Below are positions 8,325-17,834 of a stretch of 64,000 nt of DNA, one piece after another (position 1 is the first letter of the stretch; each line of letters starts with the position of its first letter). A model generated the notes under the pieces. The model worked only from the letters and a program-made list of their open reading frames with translations, was not told the origin of the DNA and ran no database searches. Source of the stretch: Blattabacterium sp. DPU (GTDB lineage: Bacteria > Bacteroidota > Bacteroidia > Flavobacteriales > Blattabacteriaceae); assembly GCF_011290385.1 (NCBI RefSeq), contig NZ_CP049785.1, forward strand, positions 473,018 to 537,017. Reading direction: 5' to 3'. The translations under genes were made by a program, and so were the position numbers.

Positions 8325-9734
8325 ATGTTTAAATTTAATTTCAGAACCATTCAGAAAAAAATTTTGGCTGATAGTACCACACCAATAGAATTATATTTAA
8401 AAATAAGAGATATTTTTCCTAATACATTATTATTAGAATCATCCAATCATCAAATATTAAAAAATAATTTTTCTATTCTTTGTATAAATCCTATTTCTGA
8501 ATTTATTTTAGATCAAAATGTATTACGAATATCATATCCTAACTGTGTACACAAACATATTTTTATAAATGATAAATTAGATATACAAATTTTAATTGAA
8601 GACTTTTTTCAAAAATTTGAAAATAAAAATATGAGTATATCTTACTCAGGTTTATATGGATATATATCTTATGATAGTATTCAATATTTTGAGAAGATTC
8701 AATTTCATGCTCCAATTAAAGAAATATATAATATTCCAAAAATACGATTAGGTTTCTATAAAAATTTGATTGTATTCCATCATTTTCATCATAAAATATA
8801 TATCATTGAACATCAGTTTGATGATATTGAAAAAAAAACTTACATCAATCAATTGATAGAATTGATTAAAAAGAAAAATTTTGCTTCTTTTCCATTTAAA
8901 TCTATAGGAAATCGTTATTCAAATGTAACAGATGTAGAATACAAAAAAATGGTATCCTTAGGAATCAAAGCTTGTCTACGTGGAGATGTTTTTCAAATCG
9001 TATTATCTCGTCAATTTCAACAAAAGTTTAAAGGAGATGAATTTAATGTATATCGTGCTTTACGATTTATAAATCCTTCTCCATATCTTTTTTATTTTGA
9101 TTATGGAAATTACAAATTATTTGGTTCTTCTCCGGAATCACAACTTATCATTCATCATCAAATTGCCTATATTAATCCAATAGCAGGAACAATACGAAGA
9201 TCAGGAAATAAATATAAAGATAAAAAATTATCCGAAAATCTTGCAAATAATCCAAAAGAAAATGCAGAACATGTTATGTTAGTCGATTTAGCAAGAAACG
9301 ATCTTAGCAAAAATTCTTCTCATGTAAAAGTAGAAGAATTTAAAGAAATTCAAGTTTTTTCTCATGTATTACATATGGTATCTCAAGTATCAGGAAAGTT
9401 GGAAAAAAATATATCAATTGTAAAAATATTTGGAGATACTTTTCCTGCAGGAACTCTTTCTGGAGCTCCTAAATATAAAGCTATGGAATTAATTGATAAA
9501 ATTGAGAATCAACATAGAGGAGTATATGGAGGAGCAATTGGTTTTTTTGGACTAAAAAACTCTTGTGTAAACATGGCCATAATTATCCGTTCTTTTGTAA
9601 GTAAAAATAATATATTATTCTTTCAAGCTGGAGCAGGTATTGTATCTGATTCTCAAGAAAACAAAGAATTGGAAGAAGTGAATAATAAACTTATGGCCTT
9701 ATTTAAAGCTATAGAATTAGCTAAAAATATATGA
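8325..9734 (+). CDS. trpE: Anthranilate synthase component I
   Basis: TrpE converts chorismate plus ammonia (from TrpG) to anthranilate, the committed step of tryptophan synthesis. The 469-residue protein has the C-terminal chorismate-binding core with the recognisable segments GDVFQIVLSRQF, PIAGTIRR, ENAEHVMLVDLARNDL and FPAGTLSGAPK. The N-terminal LLES motif (residues 36-39) is the region that binds Trp for feedback inhibition, so allosteric control appears retained at sequence level. It is the first gene of a complete seven-gene trp operon, preceded by a leader with terminator-like hairpins. trpG follows after 6 bases. Confidence 0.97.
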   Translation: MFKFNFRTIQKKILADSTTPIELYLKIRDIFPNTLLLESSNHQILKNNFSILCINPISEFILDQNVLRISYPNCVHKHIFINDKLDIQILIEDFFQKFENKNMSISYSGLYGYISYDSIQYFEKIQFHAPIKEIYNIPKIRLGFYKNLIVFHHFHHKIYIIEHQFDDIEKKTYINQLIELIKKKNFASFPFKSIGNRYSNVTDVEYKKMVSLGIKACLRGDVFQIVLSRQFQQKFKGDEFNVYRALRFINPSPYLFYFDYGNYKLFGSSPESQLIIHHQIAYINPIAGTIRRSGNKYKDKKLSENLANNPKENAEHVMLVDLARNDLSKNSSHVKVEEFKEIQVFSHVLHMVSQVSGKLEKNISIVKIFGDTFPAGTLSGAPKYKAMELIDKIENQHRGVYGGAIGFFGLKNSCVNMAIIIRSFVSKNNILFFQAGAGIVSDSQENKELEEVNNKLMALFKAIELAKNI

Positions 9735-9740
9735 AGTATT

Positions 9741-10316
9741 ATGAATAAAATACTGATTTTGGATAATTATGATTCTTTTACTTATAATCTTGTCCATACT
9801 GTCAAAAAATTGACCAAAAATCCTATAAAAGTATATAGAAATAATGAAATTAAACTTTCGGATATAGAAAAATATAATAAAATTATTCTCTCTCCAGGTC
9901 CTGGAATCCCTGATGAAGCGCATATTTTAAAACCTTTAGTAAAGACTTTCGCTTCTACTAAAAGTATTTTTGGAGTTTGTTTAGGTCAACAAGCAATAGG
10001 AGAAGTATTTGGCGCTACTCTTTTGAATACAAAAGAGGTTTATCATGGTATATCCAGTTTAATTAGAATTGTAGATTCACAAGAAATTTTATTTAAAAAA
10101 TTACCTAGAGAGATTCAAGTGGGACGTTATCATTCTTGGATTATATCTCAACAGAATTTTCCTGAAGAACTTGAAATTACAGCTATTGGAGATAAAGGAG
10201 AAATTATGGCTTTACGTCATAAATTTTATGATGTACGTGGAGTACAATTTCATCCAGAATCTATTTTAACTCCATATGGAGAAAAAATAATAGATAATTG
10301 GTTGAATATTAGTTAA
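9741..10316 (+). CDS. trpG: Anthranilate synthase component II (glutamine amidotransferase)
   Basis: TrpG hydrolyses glutamine and channels ammonia to TrpE. The class I amidotransferase triad is visible: nucleophile C80 in GVCLGQQAIGE, and H171 and E173 in VQFHPES. The oxyanion segment SPGPGIP is at 51-57. At 191 residues it is a stand-alone TrpG, not fused to TrpD as in enterics. It could also serve folate synthesis (PabA role) in a reduced genome; that is inference. Confidence 0.97.
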   Translation: MNKILILDNYDSFTYNLVHTVKKLTKNPIKVYRNNEIKLSDIEKYNKIILSPGPGIPDEAHILKPLVKTFASTKSIFGVCLGQQAIGEVFGATLLNTKEVYHGISSLIRIVDSQEILFKKLPREIQVGRYHSWIISQQNFPEELEITAIGDKGEIMALRHKFYDVRGVQFHPESILTPYGEKIIDNWLNIS

Positions 10317-10318
10317 TT

Positions 10319-11323
10319 ATGATTAAAAAAATATTAAAAAATCTTTTTTTAGAAAAAACATTGACAAAACAAGAAGCTAAAAATCTTTTGATAGAATTAT
10401 CAAAAGGGAAAATTAACAAAACACAAGCTGTAGCTATAACTACTATATATAATATGAGATCTCCTACTTTAGAAGAAATAATAGGTTTTAAGCAAGCTAT
10501 GATGGAACTATCCATAAAAATTAATCTTACAGAATTTAATGCTGTTGACATTGTTGGAACAGGTGGAGATGGAAAAAATACTTTTAATATTTCTACTTTA
10601 GCATGTTTTATAGTAGCAGGAACAGGAGAAAAAGTGATCAAACATGGAAGTTTTAGTTCTTCTTCTCTCACTGGATCTTCAAATATATTAAAAGGATTAG
10701 GATATCATTTTACTAACAAAGAAGAAAATTTGAAAAATCAATTAGATAAAGTAGGTATTTGTTACTTACATGCTCCTGTATTTCATCCTATATTGAGTAG
10801 TATATCTGAAGTAAGAAAAGAATTAGGAGTTAAAACTATTTTTAATACACTTGGTCCATTGTTAAATCCAGGAAAACCAAAAAATCAGCTGTTAGGAGTA
10901 AACAATTTAGAATTAGCAAGAATATATTATTATATGTATCAAAATACCAATAATAATTATGCTATTATTCACAGTTTAGATGGATATGATGAAATTACAC
11001 TTACTAGTGATATCAAATGTTATACTCCAAAAGGAGAACAATTTTTTTCTGTAGAAAAATTAAAAAAAATAGGAAGTAAAAAGATTAAAGTAAATCCTAA
11101 TGAATTAAAGGGAGGAAAAAATATAGAAGAGAACATTCGAATATTTATTAGTATTTTATCTGGAGAAGGAACTTTAGCTCAAAATGAAGTCGTTTTAACA
11201 AATGCTACATTTGCATTAAGTTTATTAAATCAAGATAGTTTTGAAAATAATTATGATAAAGCAAAACATTCATTAAAAAGTGGTCAAGCAAAAAACATTC
11301 TAATCCAATTATTAGACTTATGA
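10319..11323 (+). CDS. trpD: Anthranilate phosphoribosyltransferase
   Basis: TrpD joins anthranilate to PRPP. The PRPP-binding glycine loop GTGGDG is at residues 80-85, followed by NTFNIST (87-93) and KHGSFSSSS, where family members normally read KHGNR. The 334-residue length is normal. The gene begins 2 bases after trpG and its stop overlaps the trpC start (ATGA), which implies translational coupling. Confidence 0.97.
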   Translation: MIKKILKNLFLEKTLTKQEAKNLLIELSKGKINKTQAVAITTIYNMRSPTLEEIIGFKQAMMELSIKINLTEFNAVDIVGTGGDGKNTFNISTLACFIVAGTGEKVIKHGSFSSSSLTGSSNILKGLGYHFTNKEENLKNQLDKVGICYLHAPVFHPILSSISEVRKELGVKTIFNTLGPLLNPGKPKNQLLGVNNLELARIYYYMYQNTNNNYAIIHSLDGYDEITLTSDIKCYTPKGEQFFSVEKLKKIGSKKIKVNPNELKGGKNIEENIRIFISILSGEGTLAQNEVVLTNATFALSLLNQDSFENNYDKAKHSLKSGQAKNILIQLLDL

Positions 11324-12108
11324 ATCTTCTTGAAAAGATTGTATCTATAAAAAAAAAAGAGGTATACCAAAATAAAATTACACATCCAATAAAAAAATTG
11401 GAAAATAGTATCCTATTTAAAAGAAAAACTTTTTCTCTAGTTAAAAATATAACTAAAAGCCATACTGGAATTATTGCAGAATTTAAGTGTAAATCCCCAT
11501 CTAAAGGAATTATTAATAATACCGTGTCAGTAGAAAAAGTAGTTAAAGATTATGAATTAGCAGGAGTTAGTGGAATATCTATTCTTACTGATCAATATTT
11601 TTTTTCTGGTGAAAAAAAAAATATAAAAAAATCACGCTCTATTGTCTCTCTTCCTATTTTAAGAAAAGATTTTATTATTGATGAATATCAAATTATAGAA
11701 TCTAAATCTATAGGAGCTGATGTAATTTTATTAATTGCCGGAATTCTTTCTAAAAATCAAATAACTAAGTTTTCTAAACTTGCAAAAAATATTGGGTTAG
11801 AAATTATTATTGAAATTCATAATGAATTTGAAATAAATAAAATAACAGATAATTTAGATATTGTAGGAATCAATAATCGAGATTTACAAACTTTTGTAGT
11901 AGATTATAATAATTGTTTAAGATTATCTTCAAAAATTTCTAATAATTATATAAAAATAGCAGAAAGTGGGATCAATAATGTGAATCACATATTTCAATTA
12001 AAAAAAAAAGGATTTAAAGGTTTTTTAATTGGAGAACATTTTATGAGAAAAAAAAACCCTGGAAAAATTTGTAAAGATTTTATAAAATCCTTATCAAAAA
12101 AAAACTAA
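11320..12108 (+). CDS. trpC: Indole-3-glycerol phosphate synthase
   Basis: TrpC closes the indole ring to form indole-3-glycerol phosphate. This 262-residue TIM barrel has the expected catalytic and phosphate-binding segments: EFKCKSPSKG, SILTDQYFFSG, LRKDFIIDEYQI, GINNRDLQTF and ESGI. It is a single-domain protein, not the TrpC-TrpF fusion of E. coli. It overlaps trpD by 4 bases and is followed 19 bases later by trpF. Confidence 0.97.
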   Translation: MNLLEKIVSIKKKEVYQNKITHPIKKLENSILFKRKTFSLVKNITKSHTGIIAEFKCKSPSKGIINNTVSVEKVVKDYELAGVSGISILTDQYFFSGEKKNIKKSRSIVSLPILRKDFIIDEYQIIESKSIGADVILLIAGILSKNQITKFSKLAKNIGLEIIIEIHNEFEINKITDNLDIVGINNRDLQTFVVDYNNCLRLSSKISNNYIKIAESGINNVNHIFQLKKKGFKGFLIGEHFMRKKNPGKICKDFIKSLSKKN

Positions 12109-12127
12109 ATGAAATTTATTAATAAAT

Positions 12128-12757
12128 ATGATGAAATCTAGATCATTAAAAATAAAAGTATGTGGAATAAAACTTGATCTACAAAAAATTTTTGATTCTT
12201 TTCCCGATTTTGTCGGTTTTATATTTTATCCTAATTCTCCTAGATTTGTCGGTTTCGATTTTGTTATCCCAAAATTTGAAAAAAAAATATCGAAAATAGG
12301 TGTTTTTGTAAACGAATCAGAAAAAAACATATTTAAAATAAAAGAAAAAAATAAATTAGACTTTATTCAATTACATGGAACAGAAAGTTCTGTGTTTTGT
12401 GAAAAACTATTCAAAAAAGGATTAAAATTAATTAAGGCTTTTAGAATCGATGATTTATTCTCCTTTGAAAAAATTACAGATTATATTCCTTTTTGTACTT
12501 ATTTTTTATTTGATAGTAATACAATTTATTATGGAGGAAGCGGTAAAAAATTTTGTTGGAAAAAACTTCATGAATACACTTTTCAAGTTCCATTTTTTTT
12601 AAGTGGAGGAATAGGAATACAAGATTTCGATCAAATCAAAAATTTTTCACATTCTAAAATGTTTGGAATAGATATTAATAGCAAATTTGAAATTTTTCCA
12701 GGAAAAAAAGACATCATAAAATTAAATTCCTTTATAAAAAAAATAAAAGAACTATGA
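12128..12757 (+). CDS. trpF: Phosphoribosylanthranilate isomerase
   Basis: TrpF performs the Amadori rearrangement of phosphoribosylanthranilate, the step before TrpC. KVCGI at residues 10-14 carries the general-base Cys, FIFYPNSPR follows near 31-39, and IQLHG and FLSGGIG are the later barrel motifs. At 209 residues it is a normal stand-alone enzyme. Its stop overlaps the trpB start (ATGA). Confidence 0.96.
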   Translation: MMKSRSLKIKVCGIKLDLQKIFDSFPDFVGFIFYPNSPRFVGFDFVIPKFEKKISKIGVFVNESEKNIFKIKEKNKLDFIQLHGTESSVFCEKLFKKGLKLIKAFRIDDLFSFEKITDYIPFCTYFLFDSNTIYYGGSGKKFCWKKLHEYTFQVPFFLSGGIGIQDFDQIKNFSHSKMFGIDINSKFEIFPGKKDIIKLNSFIKKIKEL

Positions 12758-13956
12758 AATATTTTGTAGATAAAAATGGATATTATGGAGAATTTGGAGG
12801 AGCTTTTATTCCTGAAATGTTACATTACAACATCATAGAAATAGAACATAAATATAAAGAACTTATCACAAGTGATGAATATCAGAAATTGTATAAAAAA
12901 TTACTAAAAAATTATGTAGGAAGACCTACTCCTTTATATTTTTGTAAAAAATATTCTGATCAATATAATGCTAGAATTTATCTTAAAAGAGAAGATCTCA
13001 ATTATACAGGATCACATAAAATTAATAATGCTATAGGTCAAGCTTTATTGGCTAAAAAACTAGAAAAAAAAAAAGTTATAGCAGAAACAGGTGCAGGACA
13101 ACATGGAGTTGCTACAGCTACTATTTGTGCATTAATGCATTTAGAATGTATAATTTTTATGGGAGAAAAAGATATACAACGTCAGTATAGTAATGTCATC
13201 AGAATGAAATCTCTTGGGGCAGAAGTGAATCCAGTTTTAAGTGGAGATAAAACACTAAAAGATGCGGTAAATGAAGCTATCCGTTATTGGATAAATCATC
13301 CAGAAAGTTATTATTTAATGGGGTCTACAGTAGGTCCTCATCCTTATCCTCAAATGGTAGCAGATATTCAATCTATTATTAGTGAGGAAATTAAAACACA
13401 ATTGAGAAAAATTGAGGGTCATCCTGATCCAAATTATGTAATAGCTTGCATAGGGGGAGGAAGTAATGCGGCAGGATCTTTCTATCATTTTTTGGATAAT
13501 GATTCTGTAACCCTTGTAGCTGTAGAAGCGGCTGGATTAGGTCTTACAACCAAAAAAACAGCGGCGTCTATTCATTGTGGTACTAAAGGAATATTGCATG
13601 GAAGTATGACATTTGTTTTACAAGATAAAGATGGCCAAGTTATTCCTGCTTATTCTATATCTCCGGGATTAGACTATCCAGGAATTGGACCAATGTTTGC
13701 CAATCTTTTTGTAAAAAAACGTGTAAATTTTTTGTCTTCTACAGATGAAGAAGCTTTACTAGCGGGGTATGAATTAACTCGATTAGAAGGAATCATTCCT
13801 GCTTTAGAAAGTGCTCATGCATTAGCTGCATTAAAAAAAATTCCTTTTCAAAAAGAAGATGTAGTAGTGATCACTTTGTCTGGAAGAGGAGATAAAGATA
13901 TTAATGTTTACAATAAATTTTTTTTAAAATTATCAAATAATGAATCAAATACATAA
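12754..13956 (+). CDS. trpB: Tryptophan synthase beta chain
   Basis: TrpB condenses indole with serine using PLP. The Schiff-base lysine is K89 in TGSHKINNA. The PLP phosphate loop GGGSNA and the TGAGQHG segment are intact. At 400 residues, the sequence is strongly conserved compared with its neighbours. The end overlaps trpA by 17 bases. The serine substrate can be made locally, since serC lies just downstream on the other strand. Confidence 0.98.
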   Translation: MKYFVDKNGYYGEFGGAFIPEMLHYNIIEIEHKYKELITSDEYQKLYKKLLKNYVGRPTPLYFCKKYSDQYNARIYLKREDLNYTGSHKINNAIGQALLAKKLEKKKVIAETGAGQHGVATATICALMHLECIIFMGEKDIQRQYSNVIRMKSLGAEVNPVLSGDKTLKDAVNEAIRYWINHPESYYLMGSTVGPHPYPQMVADIQSIISEEIKTQLRKIEGHPDPNYVIACIGGGSNAAGSFYHFLDNDSVTLVAVEAAGLGLTTKKTAASIHCGTKGILHGSMTFVLQDKDGQVIPAYSISPGLDYPGIGPMFANLFVKKRVNFLSSTDEEALLAGYELTRLEGIIPALESAHALAALKKIPFQKEDVVVITLSGRGDKDINVYNKFFLKLSNNESNT

Positions 13957-14716
13957 TTTATTTAAAAATAAAAACAAAAACATATTATGCATTTATTTCA
14001 CAGCTGGATTTCCTTACTTAAATAGCACAGAGGAAATAATAAAAATATTACAGGATCTTCCTGTAGACCTAATTGAAATAGGAATTCCTTATTCTGATCC
14101 TTTATCAGATGGAATGATTATACAAAAAAGTAATCAAATTGCATTGAGCAATGGAATGAATATTTCGTTATTATTTGATCAAATAGAAAAAATTAAAGAA
14201 AAAATAAAAATTCCTATTATTCTTATGGGATATTATAATCAATTTTATCAATTTAGAGAAAATAAATTTTTAAAAAACTGCAAAAAATCAGGTATTTCCG
14301 GATTAATTTTACCAGATCTTCCAGTTGACATATTTTTACAAAAATATCAAAACATATTTAAAAAATATTTTTTATCTATGATATTTTTAATTACTCCAAA
14401 AACTAATTCTTCTAGAATATCTATGTTAAGTAAAATTAGTGATGGATTTTTGTATATAGTATCTTCTAGTTCTACTACAGGTAGTAGTAATTCTTTCGGA
14501 GAGGAACAAATATCGTTTTTTAAACGTATCAAAAAATTATCTTTAGATATTCCAAAATTAATTGGTTTTGGAATAAAGGATAAAAAAACTTTTGATTTAG
14601 CATGTAAATATGCTAATGGAGGAATTATTGGAAGTTCTTTTATTCAATCTTTGGATAAAGATAAACTGAAAAAAAGTATTATAAAATATATAAAATCTAT
14701 TATTTTCGACTACTAA
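13940..14716 (+). CDS. trpA: Tryptophan synthase alpha chain
   Basis: TrpA cleaves indole-3-glycerol phosphate and channels indole to TrpB. The catalytic pair corresponds to E46 (DLIEIGIPYSDP) and D57 (LSDG). The phosphate-binding part GFGIKDKKT lies near the C-terminal third. The 258-residue protein is last in the trp operon. Its final 17 bases overlap the convergent yggS gene, so no terminator can sit between them. Confidence 0.97.
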   Translation: MNQIHNLFKNKNKNILCIYFTAGFPYLNSTEEIIKILQDLPVDLIEIGIPYSDPLSDGMIIQKSNQIALSNGMNISLLFDQIEKIKEKIKIPIILMGYYNQFYQFRENKFLKNCKKSGISGLILPDLPVDIFLQKYQNIFKKYFLSMIFLITPKTNSSRISMLSKISDGFLYIVSSSSTTGSSNSFGEEQISFFKRIKKLSLDIPKLIGFGIKDKKTFDLACKYANGGIIGSSFIQSLDKDKLKKSIIKYIKSIIFDY

Positions 14717-15356
14717 AAATAACATTACCTAATCGAATAATTGTACTTTCATATTTTATAGCTATATTATAATCTCTGCTCATTCCCATAGAAAGTATAT
14801 AATGTCCATACTTATTTTTATATTCATTGTATATATTACGCAAATATGAAAATTCATTATGAACTTTTATCAAGTCTTGAAAAGATGCCATTCCCATTAA
14901 TCCTATTATTTTAACATTTTTCATTTCTTTGTACTCTTCATTTTCCAAAATTTGGGAAGCTTCTTGATAAGTGATTCCGGATTTATTTTTATCATTACTA
15001 ATTTTTATTTGCAAAAGACAATTTATAATTTTACGATGTTTAAATGCTATTTTATTTATAATATTAATTTGTTTTATATTTTGAACACTATGAATTAAAT
15101 GAATAAAAGGAATTATATATTTTAATTTATTATTTTGGATTCTTCCAATCATATGCCATCGAATATCTTTGGGTAATTTTTTATATTTTGTGACCATTTC
15201 TTGAATATAATTTTCACCAAAATCTCTATGTCCTATTTTATATAATTTTTCTATGGAAAAAATATCCTGATTTTTAGAAACAGCTAAAATTTTTACATCT
15301 TTTGGAATTTTATTTCTTATACTAAAAAATCTATTTTCTATTATGCAATTATTCAT
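14700..15356 (-). CDS. yggS: YggS family pyridoxal phosphate homeostasis protein
   Basis: This PLP-binding protein is thought to buffer pyridoxal phosphate and affect amino-acid pools; no catalytic reaction is established. It is a single 218-residue TIM-barrel of the alanine-racemase-N fold. The PLP lysine is K28 in ILAVSKNQD, followed by FGENYIQEM, WHMIGRIQNNK, the IHSVQN segment, and GMSRDYNIAI near the C-terminus. It starts on the serC stop (TAATG overlap) and ends inside the tail of convergent trpA. Confidence 0.92.
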   Translation of the reverse strand: MNNCIIENRFFSIRNKIPKDVKILAVSKNQDIFSIEKLYKIGHRDFGENYIQEMVTKYKKLPKDIRWHMIGRIQNNKLKYIIPFIHLIHSVQNIKQINIINKIAFKHRKIINCLLQIKISNDKNKSGITYQEASQILENEEYKEMKNVKIIGLMGMASFQDLIKVHNEFSYLRNIYNEYKNKYGHYILSMGMSRDYNIAIKYESTIIRLGNVIFSSRK

Positions 15357-16420
15357 TACGAAAATTTTCTTTCGAATTCTTTCATGATTTCAATGAGAAA
15401 TTGAACACTTTCATTAGAAAGTGCATTATATATGCTAGCACGATATCCTCCTAAATATCTATGACCATCTAATCCTACAATATTTTCTTTTTTCCACATT
15501 TTATTGAATTTTTTTTCTAAATTCTTATTTTTTAAAAAAAAGGAAACATTCATATTAGAACGATTTTCTTTATGTATTTTATTTTCAAATAAATTATTTT
15601 GATCGATTTCATCATATAATAATTTAGCTTTATGTTGGTTTTTTTTTTCTAAAATAGAAAGACCCCCCTGATTTTCTATCCATTCTAAAGTCAACATAGA
15701 ATTATAAATAGAAAAAACGTTTGGAGTATTTAAAATACTGTTATTTTGGATATGGATTTTATAATCCATATAAGAAGGAATATTTTTTTTAAGTTTTCCT
15801 AAAATATCTTTTTTTAGAATTACAATAGTCATTCCTGCAGAACTTACATTTTTTTGTGCTGAAGCATAGATTAAACTAAATTGATCAAAATCTAATTTTC
15901 TGCTAAAAATATCTGAAGACATATCACAGACTATTGGAACAGATGTTTTAGGAAATATTTTCATTTGTGTTCCAACTATTGTATTGTTAGATGTGCAATG
16001 AAAATAATCCATATCATATGGAATATGATAATTTTTTGATATATATGTATAGTTGTTTTTTCTTCCGGAAAATAAAATTTTTACTTTTCCTAATTTTTTA
16101 GCTTCCTTAATAGCATTATAAGCCCAAAATCCTGTATCTAAATAAGCCGCTTTTTTATGCATTAAATTATATGGAACCATTGAAAATTGTAAAGTAGCTC
16201 CTCCTTGAAGAAATAAAATAGCATATTCATCGTTCAAATTCATAATACGTTTTACTAAACAAGTAGTTTTTTCTATGATTTCTAAAAAATCTTGACTTCT
16301 ATGAGATATTTCAAGTAAAGATAATCCAGTATCATTAAAATTAATTACAGATTGAGCTGATTTTCTAACAACCTCTTTCGGTAGAACAGAAGGGCCTGCA
16401 TTGAAATTGTGTATTTTCAT
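15356..16420 (-). CDS. serC: Phosphoserine aminotransferase
   Basis: SerC converts 3-phosphohydroxypyruvate and glutamate to phosphoserine and 2-oxoglutarate in serine synthesis; it can also act in PLP synthesis. The start FNAGPSVLP, the FLQGGATLQFSM segment and the PLP lysine near residue 188 in SAQKNVSSAG identify it. It is 354 residues, of normal length. Serine made here feeds TrpB, GcvH-linked one-carbon metabolism and SerS. A candidate -7 box lies 22 bases upstream of the start. Confidence 0.97.
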   Translation of the reverse strand: MKIHNFNAGPSVLPKEVVRKSAQSVINFNDTGLSLLEISHRSQDFLEIIEKTTCLVKRIMNLNDEYAILFLQGGATLQFSMVPYNLMHKKAAYLDTGFWAYNAIKEAKKLGKVKILFSGRKNNYTYISKNYHIPYDMDYFHCTSNNTIVGTQMKIFPKTSVPIVCDMSSDIFSRKLDFDQFSLIYASAQKNVSSAGMTIVILKKDILGKLKKNIPSYMDYKIHIQNNSILNTPNVFSIYNSMLTLEWIENQGGLSILEKKNQHKAKLLYDEIDQNNLFENKIHKENRSNMNVSFFLKNKNLEKKFNKMWKKENIVGLDGHRYLGGYRASIYNALSNESVQFLIEIMKEFERKFS

Positions 16421-16442
16421 AAATAGAACAACTAATTCTTTT

Positions 16443-16450
16443 CAAAATTA
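16443..16450 (-). promoter_or_regulatory. Candidate serC promoter, -7 box
   Basis: On the minus strand this reads TAATTTTG, matching TAnnTTTG, 22 bases before the serC start. I see no clear -33 element, so the call is tentative. Confidence 0.4.
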
Positions 16451-16495
16451 AAAAAAATACTAATTGTAATTGTAAAAAGAACATATAATAATACA

Positions 16496-17827
16496 TTATA
16501 TTTTTATGCCTAATATTTTTTTTGTATTTTTCGTAATCTTGAATCTATCATCTAAACGATTTCCTATAATTAAAATAATATATCCATTTCCATTAATTAA
16601 TAACCATGTATGTTCTTTATCCAAAAGAGAGAATTTTTTTTCTTTATAATATTTGCTTAATTTTTTTTTCCCTTTCATTTTAAAAGGATAAAAAAAATCT
16701 CCTTTTCTCCATGTTCTTAATAATAATGGAAATTGAATTTTATCAAAATCCATTAAAAACATATTTTTAATACTTTTTTTTTCTGGATTTGAAAAAAATT
16801 TTATATCTACAGGTAATAACATATTTTTTACAACTTCTAGATCTGGAATCAGATAAGTTTTATTTTTATTTTTTGATAAAAATTGATGAGAAACTAAAAT
16901 CCAATCATTTCTGTTTTTAATAATGCGGTAATTTTGGGATTTAAGTTGTTTACCAGATTGTGCATCAATAAGAGTTTTTAGTCCATTTATATCATTAAAT
17001 CCATATGGATAAAATAATTTAAACAAATAAAAAGATAAAGGATGTAATTTTTTTATTTGTTTACATTCTATTTTCCAAAAAAATGGATAATCTTTTTTTT
17101 CTATCGTAATTTCTTGACAAATTTCTTCTATTTTTTTTTCTATTATAAGATTTTCATTATGAAGATAACTTATGGTTTTTTTTAATCCTTTGTGAAAAGA
17201 AAATGAAAATGTAGATAAAACTGAACGAATTTTATTTCTTAAATATTTAAGATCTTGATTACTGCGGTCCAATCTCCATTTTACATTTTTTATTTTTGCA
17301 CAATGTAAAATTTCTTCTTTAGTAAAATCAGAAAGAGGACGAATAAATTTTTTATTCTTTTTAGGAATCCCTAATAAACCTTTAATTCCAGTTCCTCTAA
17401 AAACATTTATAAAAAAAGTTTCTATAGAATCATCAAAATGATGTCCTAATACTAGGTATTCATATGAATTTATTTTCAATAATTTTGAAAACCAATCATA
17501 TCTAAGTTTTCTAGCAGCCATTTGTATAGATAATTTATGTTTTTTAGCAAAATTTAAAGTATCAAATTTTTTTACATGACATATTATATTTTTTTTATAA
17601 CAAAAATTTTTGACAAAAATTTCATCTTCATTAGATTCTTCATCTCTTAAAGAAAAATTACAATGTGCAACTTCTGATTCTATTTCTGGAATATCAAGAA
17701 ATAAATTGATAAGTAGCATACTATCTAATCCTCCACTTACAGCTACACATACTTTTTTTTTTTGTTCAAATGAAAAATATTTTTTTATTTTATCTATAAA
17801 AAAATGATGATATGATATTTTTTTCAT
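16496..17827 (-). CDS. tilS: tRNA(Ile)-lysidine synthase
   Basis: TilS converts C34 of tRNA-Ile(CAU) to lysidine so that it reads AUA, a codon very common in this AT-rich genome. The ATP-pyrophosphatase P-loop SGGLDS is at residues 31-36, and the N-terminal domain contains GHHFDDSIETF and FRGTGIKGL. C-terminal tRNA-binding regions are present. A longer frame begins at 17866 but overlaps aroK. I chose the ATG at 17827 (443 residues) because MKKISYHHFF fits the family start. It is 7 bases from the aroK stop. Confidence 0.95.
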   Translation of the reverse strand: MKKISYHHFFIDKIKKYFSFEQKKKVCVAVSGGLDSMLLINLFLDIPEIESEVAHCNFSLRDEESNEDEIFVKNFCYKKNIICHVKKFDTLNFAKKHKLSIQMAARKLRYDWFSKLLKINSYEYLVLGHHFDDSIETFFINVFRGTGIKGLLGIPKKNKKFIRPLSDFTKEEILHCAKIKNVKWRLDRSNQDLKYLRNKIRSVLSTFSFSFHKGLKKTISYLHNENLIIEKKIEEICQEITIEKKDYPFFWKIECKQIKKLHPLSFYLFKLFYPYGFNDINGLKTLIDAQSGKQLKSQNYRIIKNRNDWILVSHQFLSKNKNKTYLIPDLEVVKNMLLPVDIKFFSNPEKKSIKNMFLMDFDKIQFPLLLRTWRKGDFFYPFKMKGKKKLSKYYKEKKFSLLDKEHTWLLINGNGYIILIIGNRLDDRFKITKNTKKILGIKI

Positions 17828-17834
17828 AATTTTT

